A stretch of DNA of 64,000 nt, from positions 186,001 to 250,000 of the forward strand of contig JACVRA010000179.1 in the NCBI GenBank assembly GCA_019828545.1, read 5' to 3'. Source of the stretch: Paracamarosporium sp. OC-R06-R3 (taxonomy: Eukaryota; Ascomycota; Dothideomycetes; Pleosporales; Didymosphaeriaceae). Shown here piece after piece: positions 11,801 to 22,582 of the stretch. A program made the translations under genes and the position numbers. The notes under the pieces are model-generated. The model ran no database searches, was not told the DNA's origin, and was given only the letters and a program-made list of their open reading frames with translations. Every line of letters starts with the position of its first letter. The first letter of the stretch is position 1.

Positions 11801-13795
11801 TCTCGGCCTCCGCAGATGCTGAAGCTAAGGCAAATTCTAGCGCAGCCATTGGATCTGGTGGTTCTTCTTTCACTGTGGCTTTAGGGACAGTGGACATGCC
11901 TTGCTCCTTGGTTTGCTCATTGAATGTCGGTTCCGTATCCACGGTAGGAGCGTCGGGCATGACTACGTCTTCACCGTCGGGGTCGTCGAAAAAGTTGAAA
12001 TCGGCATCTGTCACCCCATTCCCTTCGTCAAAGTTCCCCTCATCCATATCCTCGAAGAGATCATCGTTGTTGCCGTCAGCATTGTAGTCCTCGAATTGCG
12101 AATCGATATTCGGCGATACTGGAGGCTGTCGTTGTGCGTCGCTAGAGGTATTCTCTTGTGGGACGGAAAGATTGATTGTCGGGTTGTTGCCGCCAGGTGC
12201 TGAGATGGCATTAGTAGCTAAACCAGAAACACTTGGAGTGTCGCCACAAGATTGCACAGTCCCCGGCGGAACCCCATCAGGTGGAGTTGGATACACACCG
12301 CTGACGCTCTGAAGATCGCCGTACGTCCCAGTCCGAGCGTTCAGTGGTGACGAAGGGAATAGGCTGTGGGTCTCCTCCTTGGCTCGTGCAGCATCTTCTT
12401 CGGTTTTCTTGGCTTTGCGGCGAGCTTCAGCAATCTTGTCGCGCTCTGCCTGGCCCAAAAACCATTCCTGTGCTAGATCGATTGGATCTTGATAGCCTTT
12501 AGAATGGGCTGATTCGAACCAAGCCAGTGCATCAGCGTCCTGCAGCGGAATCTCTTCGCGAGCTGCAAGTGTTTCTGGGTCGGTCGTTGAATCGGTAAAG
12601 TAGAAGCACAAAGCTCGCGGCCACAATATCTCTCGCGCGGGTCTGGACAATGCCGGACTTGACGGCGCAGGCTGTCCCGCGTGGGCAAGCTGGATTCTGA
12701 CCCAGGAGTCTTTTTGTTCGAGGGAGGGGATGGAGTAGCCTTTCCACGACAGCCAGCGCTTTACTGTGGCCTTCCATCTCTCGACGTTCTTTTCTAGAGG
12801 GCCGAACCTGGGTCGTTTACGTGGCAGCCTGTGGCCAGCATCGTCGACGGTGGCATCTACAAGGTCCATAAAACTCACAACTTTAGCAAGGATGCCATTC
12901 GGGGCAACGCGTACGCATTTTCCCACCAGGCGTTTCGGTTCATCATCTGAAAAGGCTTCGGCTAGACAGTGCATATCAGACTTGATTAGTGAAAAGGTCG
13001 AGACTACAAGTGTGCCTGCAGTAGCCCAAGACACATCGACATTAGTAAGTCGGAGGGGTGCTCTTGTACTAGGCTGGCGAGGGTCGGAGTCGAGTTGGAC
13101 GGTAGACGACGATGCAAAAGTACGGTAGTTCAAAGCAACTGCGTTGTAGTCTTTCACTAGATGGAAGGATATCAAAGCAACCACAGCAGAGGTGAAGAGT
13201 CCATAGATGGCAACAGCATCTTGCTGTTGCTGCTCCGACGTACCAAAGTGAGCACTCCCCGAAGGTTGCTGGGCACTACCGGAATGTATCGCCTTTTGCG
13301 GTCGCGGTGTTACAGGGGAGCTGGTAGAGGCAGACAGAGGCGCGCTCCGGGGGTTTCTTGCGGACCGTTGTTCTAATTCGTGGGCTCTCACGATGCCATG
13401 TTGTTCCCCTTGAACGATTTAGTAGTGGTCCCAAGGGGTCTCAAGATGCAACTCACTGTTCAAGAAGAAGTCATCCAGCGTCGGCGGGTCTAGCGGCGGC
13501 TGACCCACCTGGTCTGCCGTGGTAGCCCGAAACAACCACAGCCAGTGCCGCGATGCATCGTGGAGGACGATGTGGTTTCCTTGCCGCAGCTCGGCCTCGG
13601 CGACGCGTATATCATCTGATGTGTTCCAGTCCAGGGTCCTCGACGATGAGCGGGTGGGATTGCGCGCAACTGAGAAGGCTTGGAATGCGACGGCTTCGAA
13701 ATCTCCCTGGAAGTGGTCAGCATCATCTACGGGACGGCGGTGACGGGACATACGATAGCTTGCGCATTGGTGTTGCAGGTTTTGAGAAATTCCAT
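8871..13795 (-). CDS. MED13: Mediator complex subunit 13 (Med13/Ssn2/Srb9)
   Basis: Three exons on the minus strand: 13795-13754, 13706-13457 and 13408-8871 (1609 aa). Exon 1 encodes only 14 residues (MEFLKTCNTNAQAI). It is needed to open the Med13 N-terminal domain, which continues GDFEAVAFQAFSV in exon 2. The second junction gives LDDFFLN-REQHGIVRAHELEQ. The middle is a long low-complexity acidic/Ser/Pro-rich region (roughly residues 420-800). The C-terminal part has Med13-type strands and helices, for example PIPRNIQFKLTAEAPQ and YMHIGYAISLDGMWVTAAW. Med13 links the CDK8 kinase module to core Mediator and mainly represses RNA polymerase II transcription. The single 4.5-kb last exon is open throughout. 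The gene is divergent from ENP2, 535 bp apart. Confidence 0.92.
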
Positions 13796-14330
13796 TAGAG
13801 AGGGCGGCTCTCTACGGAACGCTCAGATGGTATTGGTGTCGAATGTGCAATCCCGGTGCGGCGCTGTGTATCTTCATCAACAAGACGGTATCTCGGCCAC
13901 TGCTACGCAACGCTGTGGCCTCAGGGCAAGGCGGGACTGGGTGTTGGATGCGGTTATAACATGGCACGCTCCCACGCGCAGCTGGACCATATCGGCAGAT
14001 GTCGCAACGCAGCTGGTGCGCCGGGTTGGCGAGCGGAAAGGCGAGGCGGCCAGAGGGAGGTCGGCACCGCGCACAACAAACGGAACAGACGCCCGCTGGA
14101 CCAGGCCGGACGTGGGCGAGACGGACGGGCAGGGATGGGAGAGTCCCCACGCGATAGATGGAGAGTGAAGGCTGGCAGCGAGATGGGGTCCGACACGCCG
14201 ACCTGAGTGGACCCAGCGCGGCCCGTGCAATCCCTGCGCCAACTTTTGACGTCCACGGCGCGGGCGGGCAAAAGTTCGACGCTCTTGTTTTGTTGCGCCC
14301 GAGGGGAGAAAGGATCCTGATCTGCCCGCC
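13796..14330. promoter_or_regulatory. Divergent promoter region MED13 / ENP2
   Basis: This 535-bp GC-rich spacer lies between the MED13 start codon (minus strand) and the ENP2 start codon (plus strand). It must hold both promoters. Several long open frames on both strands overlap here but look like by-products of high GC content. No TATA box is evident. Confidence 0.5.
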
Positions 14331-16594
14331 ATGAAGATCTCAAACGACTCCGCCGTCCCCGTCTACACCATCTCGGGCGCAGAGGCACGCCCGCTCCCGG
14401 ACTGGCTGGTGCGCCGCCGCAAGAGAAGCTTGAAGCAGGACCCGGAGTTTGCGAACCGCGTCGAGCTGCTCCAGGACTTTGAATTCGAGGAGGCCAGCCA
14501 GTGCGTGCGCGTTTCCGAGGATGGCGAATGGGTATGAATCTGAATATGAAAACTGCCATGCACGGCATTGCTGAACACTACTGACTGCCCCAGGTCATGT
14601 CCACGGGCACCTACAAGCCCCAGATCCACGTACACAACCTCTCACAGCTTGCGCTCTCCTTTGAGCGCCATACCAATACCATCAACGAGACCTTCCAGCT
14701 GCTCTCGTCCGACTGGACAAAATCCATACATCTTCAAACAGACCGCTTCATAGAACTTCACACCGCCGGCGGCCTTCACTATCGCACGCGAATACCCCGC
14801 TTCGGACGAGATCTCGTGTACGATAGACATTCGGCAGAAGCTCTTGTGCCGTCAGTCGGCGTCAACGCAGAAGGCCTGGGAGAGGTGTATCGGTTGAACC
14901 TGGAAGTTGGGAGGTTTATGAAGAGCTATGAGATCGACGTTGGAGGCGACGACACGACCACAGCTGGAGCAGGGTCGTTACAGGGAGGCATAAATGCTGG
15001 CGCCGTGAACACAGCGTCCATAGCAGAGGACAGCCACAATCTGCTCGCATTCGGCACGTCTCTCGGCACAGTCGAGTTCTGGGATCCACGGTCAAGAAAC
15101 CGCGTCGGCATCCTCTCCGCACCTAACGACGCCTTCGAGGGCCGCTCCGAAATATCCGCACTGCAATTCCACCGCTCCGGCTTGGAGCTGGCCACGGGAA
15201 ACTCCAGCGGTCTAATCCATCTCTACGACCTTCGCTCGCCAGTTCCAATATTAAAGAAAGATCAAGGCTACGGGTTCCCGGTAAAGAATATCATTTACCT
15301 CAACTCGTCCACGTCCTCTCGCGCCCAGACCGCCGAACCCAAGATCCTCACCTCGGACAAGCGCATCATCAAGATCTGGGATGCCCGCAACGGGGCACAC
15401 TGGACATCCGTCGAACCAGCCGTCGACATCAACCACGTAGAATGGTGCAAAGACAGCGGCATGCTCCTCACCGCCAACGAAGGCAAACAACAACACGCCT
15501 TCTTCATCCCACAGCTCGGCCCGGCCCCCAGATGGTGCGCCTTCCTCGACAACATCGTCGAAGAAATGGCCGAGGATCCCAACGATCCCAACGCCTTCAA
15601 CAAATCCTCAGGCGGCGACGTCTACGACAACTTTAAGTTCCTCACCCTGGAGCAGCTCCGACAGCTCAACCTCGACCACCTCGTCGGCACGACGAGCCTG
15701 CTCCGCCCATACATGCACGGCTACTTCGTCGCGCAGAAGCTCTACGAAGAAGCGCGCCTCATCTCAAACCCAGACCTTTGGCAAGAACAACGCCAAAAAA
15801 GCATCCAAGAGAAGATCTCCAAGGAGCGCGAGTCCCGCATCCGAGGTAACAAAAAGGCCGCCGTCAAAGTCAACCGCAAGCTCGCCGAGAAGATCCTCGA
15901 GCGCGAGGAGAAAGCCGAGCGCCGGCGCGCAAAGCGCGTCCTCGAGAAGGGCGGCGACGACGACATGCTGGACGCGCCCGCCGTCGGCGACGTCGACGCC
16001 GACAACCAGCAGAACGACAAGCCCGCCGGCGTCCTCCACGACCCGCGTTTCGCGCGCCTCTTCCAAGACGAGGACTTCGAGGTCGACGAGCAAAGCCACG
16101 AGTTCAACGCCATCAACCCCAGCACCAACACCACCACCAAACTCCCCAAGGGCCTCACGGCAGTCGAGCAAGAAGAACTCGACTCCCGCCGCGGCTCCTC
16201 AGACTCAGATTCCTCCTCCGAAGACGACGAACCCGACGCCCGCCCCGCGGGAAAACCCCTCCCCCCCACAGACACCACCACCACCCGCATCTCCACATCC
16301 TCGTACAAGAAGCCCGCAGGCAAGAAACCGCAAATGGTCGTGTCCTCGTCTTCGAAGCGCAGCGAGCCCCGCCGCGACCGCTCCTTCGGCGCGCGCGTGT
16401 CGCAGCTCAAGGATAGACGGGGCGCGACGCAGGCCGGCGGCGCGACGACGGTCGTCGGCGAGCGCGAGATCACGTTCCAGCCGGAGCGGAAGGGGAAGAA
16501 GGGCGGTGCGGCGGGTGCGGAGGGGCAGAGGCACGATCGGAGGAAGGACAAGGGGAGGCGGAGTGCGAGTGGGAATGCGTTTAGGGGGATGTAG
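14331..16594 (+). CDS. ENP2: WD40 ribosome biogenesis protein Enp2 / NOL10
   Basis: Two exons, 14331-14531 and 14594-16594, with a 62-nt intron (GTATGA..CCCAG); 733 aa. The N-terminus (KISNDSAVPVYTISG) and the ARPLPDWLVRRRKRSLK segment are the Enp2/NOL10 signature. A WD40 propeller covers roughly residues 55-380. The C-terminal half is highly charged. It contains a NUC153-type motif (DPRFARLFQDEDFEVDE), a Lys/Arg-rich coiled region and a basic nucleolar tail ending GNAFRGM. Enp2 is a nucleolar small-subunit processome factor needed for 18S rRNA maturation. The intron sits right after residue Trp67, so the segment VMSTGTYKPQI is restored. Confidence 0.94.
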
Positions 16595-16611
16595 GGGTGT
16601 TTGTGTGAGAT

Positions 16612-16642
16612 GAAAGGAAAGGAAAGGAAAGGAAAGAAAGGG
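16612..16642. repeat. (AAAGG)n tract
   Basis: Purine-rich pentanucleotide repeat just 3' of the ENP2 stop codon, about five copies with a slightly degenerate end. Confidence 0.85.
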
Positions 16643-16666
16643 ATGGGATGGCATGTGCTAGCCTAG

Positions 16667-16685
16667 GTGTGTGTGTGTGTGTGTG
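16667..16685. repeat. (GT)n microsatellite
   Basis: About nine GT dinucleotides in the ENP2 3' region. Confidence 0.9.
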
Positions 16686-17065
16686 AGGGAGACAGAGACA
16701 GGTGGTAGAAAATGACATGATATGATACCCTTGGATAGATGGATGGGAAATAGAACTGAGAGTGTATACTCCGTCACGTTTCAAAGTCGATATATGCTCA
16801 GTGCCCTCTTACTTGTGTATCAACATATGTACGACACACGCATCCCCAACAATCGCCGCAGACCTCGCTTTCTTTGTTCGTTCGTTCGTCCATTCATCCG
16901 TCTGTTGCGACATAGACAAACGCACACATCACCGCAACGCAACCCCGTCACCAGCCCACCTCCATAAGAACTAGAACCCAGAAAACACATTGTGCAAACT
17001 AACATTTATTGCAATACCCTACCCTAGCTAGGGCCGATCCATGCATGAATCCATCCATAAGTCCT

Positions 17066-17112
17066 CAAGCCAGCAAGCAAGCAAGCCAGTCATTCAGCCA
17101 GCCAGCAAGCCC
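17066..17112. repeat. CAAG/AGCC low-complexity tract
   Basis: Interleaved CAAG and AGCC short repeats in the 3' region shared by ENP2 and CYB5. Confidence 0.7.
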
Positions 17113-17313
17113 GTAGCCCACTCAACCAAAACCCCATCAAATCAAGTCAAGTCAAATCCCTATCTCCGCACCATCCAAGCATCACCAAGCCGTGCTCCCG
17201 GACAAAGGTGCACCCATAGATGCGAAAAGCCGCTATACAAGCCGCACTCGAAACACCTCTCTATATGCCATGCCTATTTCCACCCACGCACACACCCCCT
17301 GACAAGTAACCGT

Positions 17314-18126
17314 CTACTGCTCCCCCTGCTGCGCCTGCAGGTACTTGTAGGCGCCGAAGGCGAGGGCCGCGCCGACGAGCACGACGGCGTAGAGGCCGAC
17401 GCCCGTGGAGGCGCCGTCGGACCCGGCGACAGAGGCGTTGGCTTGGGCGTATGACTTGGGCTTTGGGTCGCCCTCCTGCATGTACATCAGCGGTGCGTCT
17501 TCTCTGCACGGGTGGGATAGAGCAGGGTAGTGCGGTCGGCGACTCGGGTCGGCGTCTGGGTGCTGCGGAATGGTTCCGGGGTGGCCTGGCGCTGCGGAGG
17601 TGGGGTGGCTTGATTTTGGGGGCGGCGTGGGGTGCCTCCGGGGGAGTGTGGAAGGAAGGGGATGGTGTTGTGGATAGAGGGAGACGAAGAAGGGAAGGAG
17701 ATTCGACGTACCTTGCGCTCCAGCTTGCCGACCAGCAGGCCCTCGAGGATCTCGCGCGCCTCGTCGCTGTGTCCCACGTCCTCGAATGCCTCCGTTGAGT
17801 CCTGGCCTCCTACATCGAGCAGGACCTCTTCACCACCGCTGTGCACGTGTCAGCTACCCAGCCCTACTCATTGTTTACCACGTTGTTCCATTGAGACGCG
17901 TGCTGAATGCGGGGTTGCGCCTGGAGCGAAACTGGCGGTGTCGATGTCCACGTAGGGGGGTACGCCATGGCGAAGCTGAGGCGTGCCAGGCAGGGAGAAG
18001 GCAAACGTACGGGTGCTCGTCGACGAAGCTCGACGCGTTGTAGACCTTGTCATGGACGACAATGTACAGATCCTTCTTGGTGTTGTGCTCCGACACGTCC
18101 GAGTAAGTGAAGACCTTGTCAGCCAT
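17314..18126 (-). CDS. CYB5: Cytochrome b5, ER tail-anchored
   Basis: Three exons on the minus strand: 18126-18011, 17838-17712 and 17475-17314 (134 aa). The first junction rebuilds the canonical heme-ligand motif HPGGEE, with axial His38. The second axial ligand is His62 in VGHSDEA. Exon 3 encodes a short linker and a C-terminal hydrophobic anchor (about residues 106-126, [19 protein letters not shown]) followed by a short polar tail, the usual tail-anchored form. Cytochrome b5 passes electrons to fatty-acid desaturases, sterol enzymes and some P450s on the ER. The introns are long for this window (172 and 236 nt). The acceptor of intron 2 was chosen because only it restores the [11 protein letters not shown] frame. 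Confidence 0.94.
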
Positions 18127-19055
18127 GTTGACGTCTCAATGCAGTGGGTCGCGCTGGGGTATCTGGAGTCAAAGGACAGTTCGCCTGCAACGCCGTGCCG
18201 TGCCGCAAAAAAAGAGGAGGTGAGTTTTGAACAAAGGTCGACGAGTGGTGTCGGTAGCCGAGCAGGATAAGAGAGAGCCGGCGCGAGGTGAGCCAGCGGG
18301 CGCCCGCTTCCAAACGTGACGGCCCCGATTGGCTGGCGAGCCCTGGCCCAAAGGGGAAACGAGACCCTTCACCTTAAACCTCCCCCACCAGTCGCGGGGC
18401 TGCGGCGTCTGCTGCGCTGCGCTGCGCTGAGCAATGTATTCCGCTGCCCTGCTGCTTATCTGCCGTCTTCGCAATACGGACCACAATCACCATCACATGT
18501 GCAGAGCTGCGTACGCTACAGTACCTATCCCAAAAGCCGTCGTGTTGAGCCGACGGGCCATCCAACGCTGCCCGCAGACGTCGGCAACCTCGGTCCCGGT
18601 GAGACGAACCTCAGTCCACCTCTCCATTGGCATTTCCGCGTCATCGTAGCGGTCAAGCCTGCTCGAGCAGTCAAATCAGAGTCTGGACGTCAAAACGCTT
18701 ACAATACAGTCGGCAGCTGCCCCTCAATGGGTAGCATTGGCGGCAATTGTGTCTCCGAAACATGTCCGATCGGAACGACAGACCATCGACGGGCCGCTTA
18801 GGAGACATGCAGGGACGATTTAGACTGCTCTTGCATCACAGTGTTGATAAACATGGCATCCAGAGCTTTGTTCCATCAAGTCCTCGGCATCGTAACAACT
18901 TTCAATTTCGTACATACGCGGAAATCCAGCAACTGTCCATGCCGTGGTATCTTGCTAACACCCTATGCCTCAACTAGCCCAAGGGCTATGCGAATATGCC
19001 AATCTTACTCATACACTAAACACATATCCCTCCCTTCCTCATACCATCTGCCCAT
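18127..19055. other. Intergenic: CYB5 promoter and HSE1 3' flank
   Basis: CYB5 and HSE1 are both on the minus strand, so this stretch holds the CYB5 promoter and the HSE1 3' UTR. Open frames here (for example 18316-18801) lack recognisable domains. A CCAAT-type element is noted separately. Confidence 0.5.
18328..18332 (-). promoter_or_regulatory. Candidate CCAAT box upstream of CYB5
   Basis: ATTGG on the plus strand reads CCAAT in the direction of CYB5, about 200 bp upstream of its ATG. The position suits the fungal CCAAT-binding complex, but a pentamer is weak evidence. Confidence 0.3.
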
Positions 19056-21126
19056 CTACCTGTAAAACCCCTCGTCGCCACCCGGGGGTGCACTTGGCGC
19101 CTGCCCGCCAGGTCTATACGGTAGGTACCCCTGCGGCGGCGGCGGACTACCTGTTGCTGTCGGCGGGGCAGGAGGTGCATGGTTCGGTTGCTGTGGCGGA
19201 TATCCATAGCCCTGCTGTTGTTGTGGCGGTTGCGAGTATGGGTCCGAGGGCGACTGTGTCTGCGGAGGAGGTGCCTGGCCAGATGGATACGGCGATGAGA
19301 CCTGATCATAAGGGTTCTGCGGAGCTGAAGGTGCGTTCGTATTTGGTGGGTATCCAGGCGGTGCTTGAGGTGGCTGTGATTGTGAAGGAGGATACGCATA
19401 GTCTTGAGGTGCAGAGGGAGCGCCTTGAGGTGCGGCAAACGACTGGCGTTTATCCACAGGAGAGTCGTAGTGCCCGGTAGATAGCTCTTGCGGGGCATAA
19501 CTTTGTGGACGACCTCCAGATGGGATTCTTCCCTGCTGTTGCGCGTACGGGTCTGCCGATGGCTCAGGCTTTGGAGTTTGCTGCTGGGGGCGCTGTTGCC
19601 CGGGTGGCACCATGAAGAATGCAGGGTTTGAAGCCGCAGGAGGATACTGAGAGGAAGGACCTTGTGGACCTGATGGAGGAGCGCCATAGTGCTGTGGTGG
19701 AGGTGATGTGGGTGGGTAGCCACCATAAGCACCTGCAGGAGGAGCATTGTACGCGCCGTACGGGCGGGCACCATAGGGTTGTTGGGGCTGTGACATCGAA
19801 GCTTCAAGCAATGATTCGTAGTCTCGCCGAGCCTTGATAAACTTCTCGTTAAGTTGTGTGAAGTCGTCTAAATCATGTTAGCATTGTACGTACGGAGCTT
19901 TTATCCATGACCTACCCTTCTTTTGTGAATATTTCTGGATAAGTTCAATCAACTTGGGTCGAATAGACAATGTCGAATGATATAGCTCCGTGACTTCCTC
20001 GTTCTCCCTCGCGTCACCTCCACTCTGCGACGTAGTACTTAGCAGTGCCAGGAGTTTCTCCACGTTCCTAATTTGGGCAAAAACTTCCGCTTCCATCTGC
20101 GCTTCTCGTTCCAACTCCTGCGGCGTAGGGTCCTGTAGCTTCTCCACATAGTTGAGCGGAAAGATACCGGTCTGGCCGCGCAACGAGCCCTTCCACCAAT
20201 CCTTATAGACAGACTCAAGCACTGCGATGACATCACCTTTCCTGAACTGCAATTCTCCAGGCTCTGAGGGCTGGAAGTCGTAGAGCGCTCGTACTCGTGA
20301 GACGGTTGCTGCGGTCGTACCTGCGGGAACTGGTTGGGCTGGAGTAGCACTCTGGGAGCTTGAGGCATCTGCGGAATCTTGCGGGGTGTTCGACTTGGCT
20401 GCGGAAGGCGCCGCGCCTTTGGACTCTCGTATCGACATGGCAAGTGCCATCTGAAGTTCCTCCTCTTCCTTCTGGCGGTCTAAGTCGGTAATCTGCGTCT
20501 TCTGGGGTTTCGAAGGAGGGCGAAGATTCGGGTCTGCTTTCGTCAGTCTATGCCTACGTTTTCAGCGCAGGTGTTTACATACTCTGTGACTTCAACTTTT
20601 CGTAGGCCCCCTGCATGATGCCTAGACCTGGGTCCTTTGCGAACATCTCCGACCACTCTGCCATACGCTCTAGAATCTTGGCTTTCACTTGCTGGTGCGT
20701 GTTCCGGTCTGCCGCAAGTCTGAGTAACGCCTCGGTGAAGCTCCGCGAAGAAAGCTCTGTATGCATTTGTATCCCGCAGTTCTGGCTAAGCGCGTTCGCG
20801 AGCTCGAGCGTGTAGAGCTGGACGTTGGCATTGCGGTGGGCAAGCCTCTTGATCATGGCAGCAACGGCATCTTTGGCGCCCGTGTCGGAAGCGCCCACTT
20901 TGTCGCATACATCCTGCAACAGTGGGTTAGCCTAGGTCGAACATGACTTCCAAACCTCTGGGTAGCTTTGTATATATAGCATATCGGTTGTAGAGTACGG
21001 CTAGCTCCCGAGGCATAGAGAAGTAGTGCAACGTACGAGGATATATTCCCAGTTCTCGCTCGTCAGGTTCTCGTCGGTTGCCTTGAGCACGGCATCATCG
21101 AAGGCGTTCGTCTGCGCGCGAAACAT
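19056..21126 (-). CDS. HSE1: ESCRT-0 subunit Hse1 (VHS, UIM, SH3)
   Basis: Four exons on the minus strand: 21126-21037, 20913-20583, 20533-19916 and 19867-19056 (616 aa). Residues 1-140 form the VHS domain (starting FRAQTNAFDDAVLKATDE). A ubiquitin-interacting motif lies at about 163-178 (EEEELQMALAMSIRES). An SH3 domain lies at about 219-275 (ALYDFQPSEPGELQF, then DWWKGSL and GIFPLNYVE). A helical GAT-like segment follows. The C-terminus from about residue 370 is a long Pro/Gln/Tyr-rich disordered tail. Hse1 pairs with Vps27 to bind ubiquitinated cargo on endosomes and start multivesicular-body sorting. All three junctions keep phase. Confidence 0.95.
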
Positions 21127-22582
21127 GTCGAATGTGCGACCGCTATATTATTGAGAGTTGCGGTCTATATGATCACGGAAGGATGTCAAAGGAAGGTGGC
21201 GGGAGGAAGTCAAAGAGCGCAACTGCCTGAAGCGAGTGGAGGTTGACGCAACTGCCCGGTGCCCAGTGCCCAGCACCCAGTGGGGTGGTGATCGCTGACG
21301 AAGCTCCTGTGGCGCAGGCTCGCGCCACACGTGGATTCGCAAGATCTGTTACAAGCTACCTTCAATACTAAGTAGCCTGGTTCGAGTCGAAAATTGAATT
21401 TTGAACATTATACGAACCAGGCACATTGCGCCGTGACCGAATTCTTTCGTCCCAAGTAAAATCGGTGTACTACTCTCTTAGTTGCGATTTCATCTCGAGC
21501 ATTGCTTTGGGCGAACAATGAATCAAACATACACTACGCACTCGCTTCCATGGCGTTTCTGTACCATGATCGTATATAACATGACTCAAAGGGCTTAGAC
21601 GCAAGTCTTGGGCGTAAACATGCACCGAATTCTCCTGTCTCGTATGTCGTACAATCTGAGTAGTACAGTGTACATGTCTTCGCCACGGCACTCCGATCCC
21701 TATCTTAGCCTGTGTGCACGCAAACGAATGGTTCAGACAGTGCTCTGAGATTGGCATTGGTGTATATGTGCGAAGAAGGCGTCCGCATGAGGGCCTCCTC
21801 GACAGCTTATATTCGCGGGCCGACTTTTCTATATCCCAACGATGCCACCTGTTTCTCCCAATTCATGTAGAGGTCCCTCTCCCAAAAGCTGCCACCGAAT
21901 ATAGACACTAAAGTGAAAAGGCTAGTGTAGAAAGCACCGACATGTCGTCTTCGTCCCCTCTTTGAGATGTGCCAGGTCAGAGGGAAATCTCCGCTTCAAA
22001 ACAAAACCTGGCCAATAAGAACAAAACGCTCCATATTGAATGCTTGCGCCTGGAAGAAAACGCCCCTAAACAACCAATAACCATACCATCGGAGAGAATT
22101 CAAGGGTACAGTTATCCTCTATGCGTGATTCGCTGGATATTCGGGCCCGATGACCCAGTGCGTGGAAGATACACCTTTTGCCGAAGAGGAAATACACTCA
22201 ACCAGGTAGTTCTCGAAATGCGACGCTCAAGTCGCACCAAAGGACGACCGCTAGAATGCGGACAATCCAAAAAAGGAAAAATCGCCGTTAATTGCACATG
22301 GTGGAAATCCTCAGCGGGCGTAGGCGGCTTTGTCGCTCCGTTGGACAATGTCGGTTGCGCAGCCGCTCATGCGACAAGCGAGATTGCAATGGTATACAAG
22401 CAGTAGGACCGCGTGGTCGCGAAAATCCATCTCGGCTACAGGTCTTGGACTCGGCAATACCATTCGGCGTACGAGCATGTCGAGAGGACTGCGTCCATGC
22501 TCGAATCGTGGCCACTGGTTCGCGTTGCCTCTGGACCTGCGCCTCTCCTAGTGAGATGCATTCTGAAATCAATCAGACGCAA
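21127..22582. other. Intergenic: HSE1 promoter and STE20 3' flank
   Basis: Both flanking genes are on the minus strand. No gene is supported: the open frames are under 150 codons, overlap on both strands and lack known motifs. Confidence 0.5.

Larger units (their letters stand above)
16595..17313. other. Convergent intergenic region with simple repeats
   Basis: This spacer separates the 3' ends of ENP2 and CYB5. It contains several microsatellite-like tracts (listed separately) and no gene that I can support. Confidence 0.5.

Noticed and set aside
13812..14568. Several 110-200-codon frames on both strands between MED13 and ENP2
   Set aside because: GC-rich promoter region where stop codons are rare; frames overlap each other and lack motifs.
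15742..16654. Minus-strand frames of 269 and 149 codons opposite ENP2
   Set aside because: Antisense of the Lys/Arg/Glu-rich ENP2 tail; Ser/Arg/Leu-rich translation without motifs.
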